A stretch of 64,000 nucleotides of DNA from Nesterenkonia haasae (GTDB lineage Bacteria > Actinomycetota > Actinomycetes > Actinomycetales > Micrococcaceae), in contig NZ_VFIE01000017.1 in NCBI RefSeq assembly GCF_010119385.1, forward strand, positions 349,637 through 413,636. Direction: 5' to 3'. The position numbers and the translations under genes are program-made. This document shows, piece after piece, positions 25,660 to 35,196 of this stretch. The notes beneath the pieces are model-generated. The model did no database searches and was not told the DNA's origin. It saw nothing but the letters and a program-made list of their open reading frames with translations. The first letter of the stretch is position 1, and each line of letters starts with the position of its first letter.

Positions 25660-28382
25660 GCTGGTGGCAACCTATCCCAGCCAATGGGGCACGCCTGCCC
25701 GCTGATGTGCTGACTAAAACTCCGCTACCTGGTGTGGAGGCTCAGTGGTCCCGCCTGGTGAGGGCGGAGTCTTCGGACGGCCCGCATACATTTCACGTCT
25801 TGGACAGCGGGCCTGCACTGGCGGCTCAGGGGATTACACCCACCGGAACGATACTGGCTGTGCACGGCAACCCCACCTGGTCCTACCTCTGGCGCAATGT
25901 TCTCAAAGCCTCCATCCAGCAGGCGACCCCGCACCACGCGTGGAGGGTCGTGGCCCCTGATCAACTAGACATGGGGTTTTCTGACCGTCTGGAGCACCCC
26001 GAGCCACCAGCCCCCGATGCGGCCAGCTACCGGCGTTTCAGTCAGCGTCTCGACGACCTTGACGGTCTTGCAGAAGCCTTGGAGATTGACGTCGAAAGAC
26101 CTGTGGTGACGATCGGACACGACTGGGGAGGCGCGATCTCACTGGCTTGGGCTACACGTCACCACAGCACGGTCGACGCCGTGGTGACACTCAACACTGC
26201 AGTGAACCACCCAGCAGCTGAGCCCGTACCGGCAGCGTTGCGGGCGGCCATGGCACCGGCAGTACTTCCCAGCTCCACTGTGCTCACCAGCGCATTCCTG
26301 CGCGTCACGCTGGGATTGGCAGAGGGCGGCCTGGCGCCTGAGGTGGCAGCCGCATACCGGGCCCCCTACGTGTCCCGAAACGGCCGCGGCGGCATAGGTG
26401 GGTTCGTTGCTGACATTCCGGCTGCGGCGCATCACGCCTCTCGCCCTGTTCTGGACGAGTCCGCGGCGGCGCTGTGCGAGTGGGACAAGCCTGCACTGCT
26501 GATGTGGGGTCCGAAGGACCCAGTCTTCCGCGACCAGTATCTCCATGATCTGCTTCGCCGGCTCCCGCACGCCGATCTGCACCGGTTTGAAGGTGCTGGA
26601 CATCTCCTCGCAGAGGATCGGGACATCGCGAAAGTTCTCTTCACTTGGCTCAGTGACACCTTCACACCCGGCGACGCCACCCCGCCGGTCTCACCCCCGG
26701 CAGTGGCCGAAGTGACCGGTCTCCACGATCAGCTTGACCAGATGGCCTTGTCTTGGAGGCGGGACTCCCCCGCTGTTGTGCAGCTCGCCGGTGATCAGAC
26801 CGCGGAAGTGAGTTGGGCGGAACTGAAGTCCCAGGTCGACTCACTCGCCTCCGGGTTCTACGAACTGGGTATGCGACATGGCGACCGCGTGAGTCTCTTG
26901 GTCCAGCCAGGCAATCAGCTCACGGCGATCCTCTACGCATGCTTGAGGCTCGGGGCAGTGGCTGTGGTCGCTGATGCCGGGCTGGGGTTGAGGGGTTTGA
27001 CACGCGCTGTGCGCAGCGCCTGGCCCGATTGGGTGGTAGGAGAAAAACCTGGCCTCATGGTGGCGAGCACACTGGGTTGGCCTGGAAAGCGGATCAGCGT
27101 CGATGCGCTTTCGCCCAGGGCAGCGAAAATAACCGGGGCCGAAGCCTCAGTTGAAAGACTACTGCGACGCGGGACGTCCACCACGTTGGATGCGGTACCG
27201 CTTCCGGATCCCGAGTCTGAGGCGGCCATTCTCTTCACCTCTGGTTCAACGGGCCCGGCTAAGGGAGTGGTCTACACACATCAGCGTCTCGGAGCCCTGG
27301 TGGCCCTGCTGCGTCAAACATTCTCCGTGAGTCCCGGGTCCTCACTGATCGCCGGCTTCGCGCCCTTCGCTCTGCTGGGACCAGCTATTGGGGCGACATC
27401 GGTGACCCCAGATATGACCGTGACAAAACCCGCCACACTCACAGCCCAGGCTGTCGCAGAAGCGGCTGCGGCAGGTGAGGCCACTATGTTCTTCGGCTCC
27501 CCTGCAGCCCTGAGCAATGTCGTCGCCACATCGGGGGACCTCTCGGCAGACCAGGCCGATGCGCTGCAGCGGATACGGCTAGTCCTTTCTGCGGGGGCTC
27601 CGGTGCATCCGGACCTGCTCGACAAAGTTCAAAGACTGTTTCCTCAGGCGCAACTTCACACCCCGTACGGCATGACCGAGGGACTGCTGCAGGCAGACAT
27701 CACCCGACAGCAGATTCACACTGCAATGGAGACCGACCAGCTCGGTGTCTGCGTCGGCACCGCAGTGGAAGGCGTCGAGTTCGCAGTGGCGCCCCTGGAC
27801 GAGATCGGGAAGCCGGCGGAAGCCCTTCAAAACCCTGGCGCGGCTGTGGGTGTGCTCGGTGAGATTGTCGTCTCAGCGGCACATCTGAAGGGTGGTTACG
27901 ACAGGTTGTGGCTGACCGACCGTGAATCTCGACGCGATCAGCATCGCGGACTTCTCTGGCACCGAACGGGGGACATCGGCCACTTCGATGCCTCCGGTCG
28001 CCTGTGGATCCAGGGAAGGCTGCAGCATGTGATGACGACCCCGGCGGGTCCCATCGGTCCCGGCGCGGTAGAGACTCATGTGGATGCTCTCGACGAGGTG
28101 GCGCGTTCGGCCGCAGTGGGAGTGGGTCCCGCAGGAACCCAAGCCGTCGTGGCCATCATCGAACCCTCCCCCGGTTGCACCCTCACTGTAGGTTCCTCCC
28201 CGCTGGCTCTTCCTGAGGTCAGCAGACGAGTCCGGGACGTCTCAGCCGACGTCGCCGTCTCCGCGGTCCTGGTGGTCGACACTCTCCCCACCGATATCAG
28301 GCACAATTCCAAAATCGACCGAACGTCCCTCGCCTCCTGGGCGAGCCGAGTGCTCTCCGGAGACAAGGTGGCTGCGCCATGA
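25656..28382 (+). CDS. oleBC: OleBC fusion: beta-lactone decarboxylase plus beta-lactone synthetase
   Basis: A 908-residue fusion of two olefin-pathway enzymes. Residues 1-340 are OleB, an alpha/beta hydrolase of the haloalkane-dehalogenase group: HGNPTWSYLWRNV oxyanion region, nucleophile Asp156 in GHDWGG, catalytic His316 in GAGHLLAED. It decarboxylates the beta-lactone to a cis-olefin. A Pro-rich linker (about 338-356) leads to OleC (357-908), an AMP-ligase fold with P-loop FTSGSTGPAKG (about 526), TPYGMTEG (about 670) and HRTGDIGHFDASGRLW (about 768), which closes the beta-hydroxy acid to a beta-lactone. GTG 25656 overlaps the oleA stop and has GGTGGAG 8 nt upstream. Such fusion is typical of actinobacterial ole loci. 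Confidence 0.92.
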   Translation: MSWWQPIPANGARLPADVLTKTPLPGVEAQWSRLVRAESSDGPHTFHVLDSGPALAAQGITPTGTILAVHGNPTWSYLWRNVLKASIQQATPHHAWRVVAPDQLDMGFSDRLEHPEPPAPDAASYRRFSQRLDDLDGLAEALEIDVERPVVTIGHDWGGAISLAWATRHHSTVDAVVTLNTAVNHPAAEPVPAALRAAMAPAVLPSSTVLTSAFLRVTLGLAEGGLAPEVAAAYRAPYVSRNGRGGIGGFVADIPAAAHHASRPVLDESAAALCEWDKPALLMWGPKDPVFRDQYLHDLLRRLPHADLHRFEGAGHLLAEDRDIAKVLFTWLSDTFTPGDATPPVSPPAVAEVTGLHDQLDQMALSWRRDSPAVVQLAGDQTAEVSWAELKSQVDSLASGFYELGMRHGDRVSLLVQPGNQLTAILYACLRLGAVAVVADAGLGLRGLTRAVRSAWPDWVVGEKPGLMVASTLGWPGKRISVDALSPRAAKITGAEASVERLLRRGTSTTLDAVPLPDPESEAAILFTSGSTGPAKGVVYTHQRLGALVALLRQTFSVSPGSSLIAGFAPFALLGPAIGATSVTPDMTVTKPATLTAQAVAEAAAAGEATMFFGSPAALSNVVATSGDLSADQADALQRIRLVLSAGAPVHPDLLDKVQRLFPQAQLHTPYGMTEGLLQADITRQQIHTAMETDQLGVCVGTAVEGVEFAVAPLDEIGKPAEALQNPGAAVGVLGEIVVSAAHLKGGYDRLWLTDRESRRDQHRGLLWHRTGDIGHFDASGRLWIQGRLQHVMTTPAGPIGPGAVETHVDALDEVARSAAVGVGPAGTQAVVAIIEPSPGCTLTVGSSPLALPEVSRRVRDVSADVAVSAVLVVDTLPTDIRHNSKIDRTSLASWASRVLSGDKVAAP

Positions 28383-29416
28383 TTCAGCAGCATATGGCAG
28401 AGATTCTGCCGCCATCTCGAGTCCTCGTCACGGGAGCCTCCGGGCTGCTCGGCCGCAGCGTCGCTGGCCGTCTGGCCGAGCTCGGCTATCAGGTGACGAC
28501 ATTCCAGCGCAGCCCCTCACGGCTGCCCGGTGTGCGGGATGTCCGCGGGTCACTTGACGACACCCGTGCCGTCGAAGAAGCCGTGCACGGTCAACATGCC
28601 ATCATCCACATGGCGGCCAAAGTCTCAGTCTCCGGTCGACGCGAAGACTTCGAGCGGATCAACATTCTCGGGACCGAGCAGATCTTCAACGCAGCCTGGT
28701 CTGCTGGTGTGGAGAACATACTGCACGTCTCCTCCCCTTCAGTCGCCCACTCAGGGGCCTCCTTAGTGGGCGCTCCCGCGGGAGCGGCCGAGCCAGAGCA
28801 TGTGGTGGGCCACTACGCGCAGACCAAAGCAGAGGCAGAGCTGATTGCTGAATCTCGCGGGTCGGTGGGAATCAACGTCCTCATCATGCGCCCGCATCTG
28901 GTCTGGGGCCCGGGAGACGGCCAGCTGACCAAACGCATCATTGACCGCGCCAAGTCCGGCAGGCTCCCCCTACTGGGCAGCGGTGCGCCCCTAGTGGACA
29001 CGCTGTATATCGACAACGCGGTCGATGCGTTCGTGTCCGGATTGCGGAGGCTTCCGCACATTGCCGCCTTGCCAATGCCGGACCGCCGCCTGGTGGTGAC
29101 GAATGGTGAACCTCGTCCCATCGGCGAACTTATGATGGGCATCGCGGAAGCAGGCGGTGCCCGCCGACCGTCCTTGCGCGTCTCGCCTGCTCTAGCGAAG
29201 ATGGCAGGCTCAGTCGTGGAGAAGGTATGGGCCGTTACCGGACCCCATGAGGATGAGCCGCCCATGACGAGGTTTTTGGCAGAGCAGCTCTCCACTGCTC
29301 ACTGGTTTGATCAGCGCCACACGCGCCAAGTGCTTGACTGGAAGCCGAAAGTGAGCATTGACCAGGGACTGTTGGCCCTGGCCCGCCATGTCCGGCGCAC
29401 TGGCCGGGTGCTCTGA
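28379..29416 (+). CDS. oleD: OleD, 2-alkyl-3-oxoalkanoate reductase
   Basis: A 345-residue extended SDR of the 3-beta-hydroxysteroid dehydrogenase type. TGASGLLG (18-25) binds NADP(H). The catalytic Ser is in HVSSPSVA, and Tyr146/Lys150 are in HYAQTKAEAE. OleD reduces the OleA product to a 2-alkyl-3-hydroxyalkanoate, the substrate of OleC. It overlaps oleBC by ATGA (28379-28382), and a second Met at codon 6 is a possible start. The stop is 10 nt from the convergent pat gene, with no clear hairpin. Confidence 0.9.
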   Translation: MIQQHMAEILPPSRVLVTGASGLLGRSVAGRLAELGYQVTTFQRSPSRLPGVRDVRGSLDDTRAVEEAVHGQHAIIHMAAKVSVSGRREDFERINILGTEQIFNAAWSAGVENILHVSSPSVAHSGASLVGAPAGAAEPEHVVGHYAQTKAEAELIAESRGSVGINVLIMRPHLVWGPGDGQLTKRIIDRAKSGRLPLLGSGAPLVDTLYIDNAVDAFVSGLRRLPHIAALPMPDRRLVVTNGEPRPIGELMMGIAEAGGARRPSLRVSPALAKMAGSVVEKVWAVTGPHEDEPPMTRFLAEQLSTAHWFDQRHTRQVLDWKPKVSIDQGLLALARHVRRTGRVL

Positions 29417-29426
29417 GCTCGGATGC

Positions 29427-32129
29427 TCAGTATCGGGAGATAGCCCGACGAGCTGAATCGGTCCGCTGTTCAGGATTGGCGATATCTACACTTGCGTGCA
29501 GAATGCTCACTCCCTCCGGGGAGGCCAACAGTGGGGAGAGCTGAATATTTGCCACCTGAGGGTGGTTGTCCTTCAACATCGCGACCCGCTGGATGGTATC
29601 GCCCAGAGCATCGAAATCCACAGCCGGCACGCCTTGATGCCCGTAGAGCTTCTTAGCAGCCTTCGGTGTACCGACCAGCCGCGACAGGTCCTGATCAGTC
29701 AACGGCGGGACAGCATGGGCCCAGTCATCCAAAAGGTCCACGGCGTCACCAGACATTCCGAAGGAGAGCACCGGACCGATCATCGGGTCTTCGATGGCGC
29801 GGACGATGCACCCCTGCCCAGTCGGAGCCATCGACTGCACCTCCAGTCCGGGACTTCCATACTTGGCTAACTTGCGGCGCATATCAGAGACAACCTGACG
29901 CAACATGTTTTCGGAATCGATGCTCAGCTGCACCCCTCCGAGATCCAGGCGATGACGAAGGTAGTCGTTGGTGGACTTCACCGCTACCGGGTACCCCAAG
30001 CGGTCGGCGGCTGCTGCAGCGGCGTCGGGAGTCTCGAACGACAGGGAGGGGAGCACATTGAGACCGTAATGGGCCAACAACTGCTGAGTCTCCTCCTGAG
30101 TCAGTCGGCGTAAGGCGGCGCCCTCAACCGCCTCGAGCCAACCGGACAGGAGCGAATCTGCTGCCCTGGCGGTCTTTGTGCCCTCCAATCCCTCAGGCAC
30201 GAAAGTCTCCCCTACCCCTTGGGCCCGCCATGTCTGGTATCGGGTGATCTTGGACAGCGCGGAAATAGAACGAGCGGGGGAAGAGAAGATCGGCACCCCC
30301 TGTTGCAGTGCGGACGTCTCAATCACCGGTCCAGCGTTGCCGATGTAGTTGAGCGGGATGCTCGAGTCCAAAGTCCCAATCAGGGACATGACCATAGGTT
30401 TGGTGTACTGCCGAGCTGTCATGGAGATTGCGCGGGAGTGGTCGTGATGTTCACCGGTGATCGTTGGCTGCAGGCAGACTGCCACGGAATCGACGTCGTC
30501 GTCCTCAAAAAGCTCCCGAAGGGCACGAGTCAGGTTCTCCTCCGCGCGGGACCGTGTCTGATCCAGGTCCAGGTTGCCCACAACAGTGGTGGGCTTCAGC
30601 CCATTGGCCTCGCCAGCATCTGCCAGCAAACGCGACATCGACAGTGAGTTGGACAGGATGCCCAAAGTGTTGCCAGCAGGAAGCGGCTGAGTGGCTAACA
30701 CCTCGAGCACATCCATGAGGGAGTCATGGTTGCCGACCTGAATGACACCGGAATTGGTCAGCATCGCGTCCACCGCGCTCAACGGGGCCCGCGAGAGCCG
30801 GACTTCATGGCCCGGAGGCAACCGGTGACCCATCAGGTCACTCGTGGCAACGACGACGGGCTTAGTCAGCGACAGCCTGCGGGCAATGCGCGAAAACTTG
30901 CGGGGGTTGCCAAAGGACTCCAAGTAGATTCCGACGGCGCGGGTGGCGTCGTCGTCCTCGAAATACTGCATGGCGTCATTGCCGGAGAGGTCGGCACGGT
31001 TGCCTGCAGAAATCACCGCTGAGAGTCCGAGCTCGCGACGGTGAGCCTGCGCGTAGAGGGAAATGCCCATGGACGCTGACTGACTGAACAGGCCCACCCC
31101 GCCCGGCACCGGCATGGTTGGGGACAGCGATGCATTGAGTGAACTTCCGGGTGCTGTGTTGATCAGACCCGCCGAGGCCGGACCAATGACCCGCATTCCC
31201 CAGCGCCGAGCCAGACGCACCACCTCTCGCTGTTCGTCGGTGCCGGTGCTGGTGACCACCAGCATGCCCTTGACGCCATGACGTCCACAGTCGGCCACAA
31301 CCTGCAGCAACTGTTCGGCCGGTACGGCGACCACGGCAAGATCAATATCCTGTTTGATGTGCGCCAAGGAGGAGAAGGCTCGCGCACCACCGATCTCGAA
31401 CGCATCAGGATTGACTGAGTGGACCCCACCGGTGAAGCGCCCCTCAATGATGTTCTGCAACAAGTGATACCCCACGGAACCGTATTCACGGGAGGCGCCA
31501 ATCACCGCCACATGCTCGGGAGCCAACAACTCCCCTACGCTGCGAGCCTCAGCCCGGTGCTCCCTGGCCTCCATCACGGCCCGAGACTTGTCGGTGGGAT
31601 CGATGGGGAACTCTAAAAGTACAACACCGTCTTCATATTTTCGCTGTACCTCGTAACCAGCCTCAGAGAACACGGTCAGCATTTTGCGGTTCTCGGGGAG
31701 GACTTCGGCCGAGAACCGCTCAATTCCGCGCTCGCGGCCTGCAGCAGCAAGGTGCTCCAAGAGAACGGAACCCAAGCCACGGCCCTGATGCCGGTCCGAG
31801 ATATTGAACGACACCTCCGCTTCGGCCGTGTCATCAATCGTGTCGAATCCGCCGACGCCGATGATCTCATCATCAAGCAGAACCACCATCGACACCCGGT
31901 CAACATGGTCGACGTTGGTAAACCGGCGGAGCTCTTTCTCAGTCAGCGTTGACTTGTATGTGAAATAGCGCAGGTAGATTGAGGACTCTGATTGGGCGGC
32001 ATGCATACGTTGAAGTCGCTCGGCATCCTCCGGCCCGACCGGCCTCAGATGTGCCGCCGCACCATCGCGAAGCACAACATCTGCTTCCCAGTGGGCCGGA
32101 TATCCGCTGACTTTCGGCTTCTCACCCAT
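29427..32129 (-). CDS. Pat-like protein acetyltransferase: GNAT fused to an NDP-forming acyl-CoA synthetase module
   Basis: A 900-residue protein. The N-terminal GNAT domain (about 20-175) has the acetyl-CoA loop HQGRGLGSVLL. It is followed by a CoA-binding Rossmann domain (about 210-320, HVAVIGASREYGSVGY), succinyl-CoA-synthetase-like domains (to about 640) and a C-terminal ATP-grasp (about 665-880, YPVAVKSTNDYLRHRLD). The SHTG-type loop carrying the phosphorylated His of active ADP-forming synthetases is replaced by EVRLSRAPLSAVDAM, so the large module is probably regulatory. The expected role is lysine acetylation of proteins such as acetyl-CoA synthetase. The start lies 7 nt behind a TAGTCT box, possibly leaderless. 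Confidence 0.82.
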   Translation of the reverse strand: MGEKPKVSGYPAHWEADVVLRDGAAAHLRPVGPEDAERLQRMHAAQSESSIYLRYFTYKSTLTEKELRRFTNVDHVDRVSMVVLLDDEIIGVGGFDTIDDTAEAEVSFNISDRHQGRGLGSVLLEHLAAAGRERGIERFSAEVLPENRKMLTVFSEAGYEVQRKYEDGVVLLEFPIDPTDKSRAVMEAREHRAEARSVGELLAPEHVAVIGASREYGSVGYHLLQNIIEGRFTGGVHSVNPDAFEIGGARAFSSLAHIKQDIDLAVVAVPAEQLLQVVADCGRHGVKGMLVVTSTGTDEQREVVRLARRWGMRVIGPASAGLINTAPGSSLNASLSPTMPVPGGVGLFSQSASMGISLYAQAHRRELGLSAVISAGNRADLSGNDAMQYFEDDDATRAVGIYLESFGNPRKFSRIARRLSLTKPVVVATSDLMGHRLPPGHEVRLSRAPLSAVDAMLTNSGVIQVGNHDSLMDVLEVLATQPLPAGNTLGILSNSLSMSRLLADAGEANGLKPTTVVGNLDLDQTRSRAEENLTRALRELFEDDDVDSVAVCLQPTITGEHHDHSRAISMTARQYTKPMVMSLIGTLDSSIPLNYIGNAGPVIETSALQQGVPIFSSPARSISALSKITRYQTWRAQGVGETFVPEGLEGTKTARAADSLLSGWLEAVEGAALRRLTQEETQQLLAHYGLNVLPSLSFETPDAAAAAADRLGYPVAVKSTNDYLRHRLDLGGVQLSIDSENMLRQVVSDMRRKLAKYGSPGLEVQSMAPTGQGCIVRAIEDPMIGPVLSFGMSGDAVDLLDDWAHAVPPLTDQDLSRLVGTPKAAKKLYGHQGVPAVDFDALGDTIQRVAMLKDNHPQVANIQLSPLLASPEGVSILHASVDIANPEQRTDSARRAISRY

Positions 32130-32189
32130 AGGATCAAGACTAACCAGATAACTGCCCGCTTACGAGACGAAGGACAGCTTCCACCTCTT

Positions 32190-34724
32190 ATGGCTCGCCG
32201 CCCCGCTGCCGCTGCGCCCGCTACCCCACCGGAGAACATCACCGATATCGATGTCTCCTCCGAAATGGAAACGTCATTCCTGGAGTACGCCTACTCGGTA
32301 ATCTACTCCCGCGCTCTCCCCGATGCCCGCGATGGGCTGAAGCCAGTGCAGCGACGGATCCTCTACATGATGGCGCAAATGGGGCTCCGCCCAGATAAGG
32401 GTCATGTGAAGTCCGCCCGAGTGGTGGGTGAAGTCATGGGCAAGCTGCACCCGCACGGAGACTCCGCAATTTATGACGCCCTTGTGCGAATGGCTCAGTC
32501 TTGGGCGCTGCGACTTCCACTGGTGGATGGCCACGGCAACTTCGGCTCGCTCGACGACGGGCCGGCAGCTCCCCGCTACACCGAGGCGCGCATGGCACAG
32601 GCGGCCCTGGCTATGACTGCCGACCTCGATGAAGATGTGGTCGACTTTGAACCGAACTACGACAACCAGTTCATGCAGCCAAAAGTGCTTCCTTCAGCGT
32701 TTCCTAACCTGCTGGTCAACGGCGCTTCAGGTATTGCAGTGGGCATGGCCACGAATATGGCGCCGCATAATCTTCGTGAGGTTGTCAGCGGCGCCCGCCA
32801 CCTGATCCTTCATCCGGACGCCACCTTAGAAGACATCATGACCCACATACCGGGGCCGGATATGCCCTCGGGTGGCAGAATTTCTGGTCTCGACGGGGTC
32901 TATGAGGCTTACCGCACGGGTCGAGGGAGTTTCAAGATTCGGGCTAAGGCGAACATCGAGCAGGTCAGTGCTCGGCGCAATGGCATCGTGATTACTGAAC
33001 TGCCATACATGGTTGGTCCCGAAAGCATCATCGCCAAGACCAAAGAAGCCGTCCAGTCGAAGAAGCTGGCTGGGATTTCTGATGTGCTGGATCTGACCGA
33101 CCGCAAGCACGGCACCCGGATGGTCATTGAGCTCAAGGCCGGATTCGACCCGCACGCAGTCCTGGCACAGCTCTACAAGCACACACCGCTTGAGACAAGC
33201 TTCGGAATCAATAACGTTGCCCTGGTCAACGATCAGCCACGCACACTGGGGCTTCTGGAGCTCCTTCACGTCTACGTAAACCACCGCATCGACGTGGTGC
33301 GCCGCCGCACCACTCATAGGCTCGGTAAGCGGCAGCATCGTCTTCATCTGGTTGAAGGTCTGCTGATCGCCATCCTGGACATTGACGAGGTCATTCAGAT
33401 TATTCGGGCCGCCGATAACTCGGCCACTGCGCGAACCCGCCTGATGTCTATCTTCGACCTCTCAGAGCTGCAGGCTGAGCATATTCTGGAACTGCGGCTC
33501 CGCCAGCTGACTCGGTACTCCACCCTGGACCTCGAGCAGGAGAAGCAGAACCTCGAGGAGGAGATAGCGGAACTTCGCGCCATCCTCGATTCCGACACTC
33601 TGCTGCGCAAGACGGTCGCAGACGAACTTACTGACGTGGCAGAAAAGTACGGTGACGCACGGCGCACCGAGCTCATTGACGCCGAGCAGGCCCCTGCCGA
33701 GGTGACGGCAGCCGCGCCGGCAGCCGGAGGCGCGATCTCCTCCGGTGCACTCGAGATCCCTGACGCGCCCTGCTGGGTGGTGCTCTCGGACTCAGGAATG
33801 CTCGCTCGAACCACTGACCGGTCCTCGCTGCTGCATCCCTCTCGGCGGCGCAGACACGATGTCCTGCGGTCCCTGGTCGCGACAACATCTCGTGGTGAGA
33901 TCGGCGCGGTCACCAGTACGGGCCGCATGATCCGCGTCCCGGTGATCGAAATGCCCACAGTGGAAATCGCAGGGGGAACGATCAACCTGAACCAGGGTGG
34001 GAAGGTCAAAGACTTTATGACCGGCACGCTGCGACTGGAGAAGAAGGAACAACTCATCGGATTCGTTCCGCTGAATCGCGTGATTGCGCTTGCTACCGAT
34101 ACCGGTCGCGTCAAACGCGTCACCCCCGATTACCCGCTGAACCGCGACCAGTGGGAGATCATTACGCTCAAGGAGAAAGACCAGGTCATAGGGGTCGCGG
34201 TCGCTACTGAGGACAACGATCAGCTGGTGTTCATCTCACGCTCAGCCCAACTGCTGCGCTACGACGCATCGAACGTTCGGCCCCAGGGCCGTACAGGTAC
34301 CGGGGTGGCGGGGATCAAGCTTGCCGCTGATGACTCCCTCATCAGTTTTGGCGTCATTCCGGCATCTGCCACCGACTCACCTGCTGCTGCCGTGGTGGTT
34401 ACTTGCTCTTCCGGTGCGGAGACCCTCGATGGACTCGGTGGTGCCAGCGTCAAGGTAACGGATCTGGATGAGTTCCCCGCCAAGGGTCGAGCGACTGGTG
34501 GAGTGCGAGCCCATCGCTTTCTCCGGGGTGAGGACCACCTGACTCTGGGTGCTGCCGTGCTGGCACCGGCCCTGGCAGCCGATCGCCGCGGTGCCGCGCG
34601 CACGCTGCCGGCAGAGCTGATCCGACGCGACGGTTCCGGAGTTCCTGTTGACCAGCCCGTAGAAGCAGTCGCTTCCAGCCCCGAAGCTATGAGCCACGTG
34701 GCGCTGTCCGTTTCCACCACGTGA
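32190..34724 (+). CDS. parC: DNA topoisomerase IV subunit A
   Basis: An 844-residue type IIA topoisomerase A subunit. The N-terminal signature MARRP...[17 protein letters not shown] then [20 protein letters not shown] is the ParC rather than GyrA form. The catalytic tyrosine is Tyr130 in PRYTEARM. The quinolone region reads [15 protein letters not shown], with Ser92 and Asp96 at the positions of E. coli GyrA Ser83 and Asp87, the sensitive state. The C-terminal beta-pinwheel repeats run from about 500 on. parE is not in the window. The start ATG 32190 lacks a near ribosome site (AAGGA is about 15 nt away). Divergent from pat over 60 nt. Confidence 0.93.
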   Translation: MARRPAAAAPATPPENITDIDVSSEMETSFLEYAYSVIYSRALPDARDGLKPVQRRILYMMAQMGLRPDKGHVKSARVVGEVMGKLHPHGDSAIYDALVRMAQSWALRLPLVDGHGNFGSLDDGPAAPRYTEARMAQAALAMTADLDEDVVDFEPNYDNQFMQPKVLPSAFPNLLVNGASGIAVGMATNMAPHNLREVVSGARHLILHPDATLEDIMTHIPGPDMPSGGRISGLDGVYEAYRTGRGSFKIRAKANIEQVSARRNGIVITELPYMVGPESIIAKTKEAVQSKKLAGISDVLDLTDRKHGTRMVIELKAGFDPHAVLAQLYKHTPLETSFGINNVALVNDQPRTLGLLELLHVYVNHRIDVVRRRTTHRLGKRQHRLHLVEGLLIAILDIDEVIQIIRAADNSATARTRLMSIFDLSELQAEHILELRLRQLTRYSTLDLEQEKQNLEEEIAELRAILDSDTLLRKTVADELTDVAEKYGDARRTELIDAEQAPAEVTAAAPAAGGAISSGALEIPDAPCWVVLSDSGMLARTTDRSSLLHPSRRRRHDVLRSLVATTSRGEIGAVTSTGRMIRVPVIEMPTVEIAGGTINLNQGGKVKDFMTGTLRLEKKEQLIGFVPLNRVIALATDTGRVKRVTPDYPLNRDQWEIITLKEKDQVIGVAVATEDNDQLVFISRSAQLLRYDASNVRPQGRTGTGVAGIKLAADDSLISFGVIPASATDSPAAAVVVTCSSGAETLDGLGGASVKVTDLDEFPAKGRATGGVRAHRFLRGEDHLTLGAAVLAPALAADRRGAARTLPAELIRRDGSGVPVDQPVEAVASSPEAMSHVALSVSTT

Positions 34725-34743
34725 GCGCGACACGCCGCAGCAC

Positions 34744-34760
34744 TTCTACGGCTTGTAGAA
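34744..34760. promoter_or_regulatory. TTCTAC-N5-GTAGAA operator, copy 1 (before the BlaI-type repressor gene)
   Basis: TTCTACGGCTTGTAGAA is a perfect dyad with 6-bp arms and a 5-nt spacer. It lies 62-78 nt upstream of the repressor start. Its right arm (TAGAAA, 34756-34761) may double as a -10 box. The same dyad recurs at 37797 and 48862. BlaI/MecI/CopY repressors bind dyads of TAC/GTA half-sites, so autoregulation is the natural reading. Confidence 0.75.
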
Positions 34761-34821
34761 AGTTGCTCCAGATCGGAGTATCTTATAGGGATAACAACCC
34801 TGCCTAGAAGGAGCAACCAGC

Positions 34822-35160
34822 ATGGCTTCACTCGGTGAGCTTGAGCGTTCAGTCATGACTCTGCTGTGGGAATCAGAGCAGCCCCTGAGCGCTAATGAGG
34901 TATGTGAGCAGTTGGATGAGGATTTGGCCGTCACCACTGTCCTGACCGTGCTTGCCCGTCTGGAGAAGAAGGGTATGGTACTGCGTGCCCGCTCCTCCCG
35001 GCCTCATCGTTATGCCGCAGTCGCGTCCCGGGAAGAGCACACAGTGGAAATGCTCAACGAAGTGCTGGGCACAGTTCCTGACCGCGAAGCTGTCCTTGCC
35101 CGTTTCATCGGCAGTGTCTCTGAATCAGAGGCAGCAGCTCTACGCCGCATCCTCGGCTGA
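34822..35160 (+). CDS. BlaI/MecI/CopY-family transcriptional repressor
   Basis: A 112-residue winged-helix repressor. The N-terminal HTH reads LGELERSVMTLLWESEQPLS then ANEVCEQLDEDLAVTTVLTV, and the wing is KKGMVLRARSSRPHRYAA. A C-terminal helical dimerisation arm (about 80-112) is shorter than in staphylococcal BlaI. Family members are released from DNA by proteolysis triggered by a membrane M56 peptidase, here encoded 36 nt downstream. ATG 34822 has AAGGAG 8 nt upstream. The dyad at 34744 and two identical-type dyads elsewhere mark likely targets. No beta-lactamase gene is nearby, so antibiotic sensing is not implied. Confidence 0.88.
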   Translation: MASLGELERSVMTLLWESEQPLSANEVCEQLDEDLAVTTVLTVLARLEKKGMVLRARSSRPHRYAAVASREEHTVEMLNEVLGTVPDREAVLARFIGSVSESEAAALRRILG

Positions 35161-35196
35161 GGTGTGTTGACCGTCCTCGCCAAATAGACTGGTGGA

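Noticed and set aside
32190-34724. DNA gyrase subunit A
   Set aside because: The N-terminal block [20 protein letters not shown] and [20 protein letters not shown] are the ParC form.
34763-34789. TTGCTC / TATAGG as the promoter of the BlaI-type gene
   Set aside because: The spacer is only 15 nt and both boxes are weak; the TAGAAA overlapping the operator is as likely, so I leave the promoter open.
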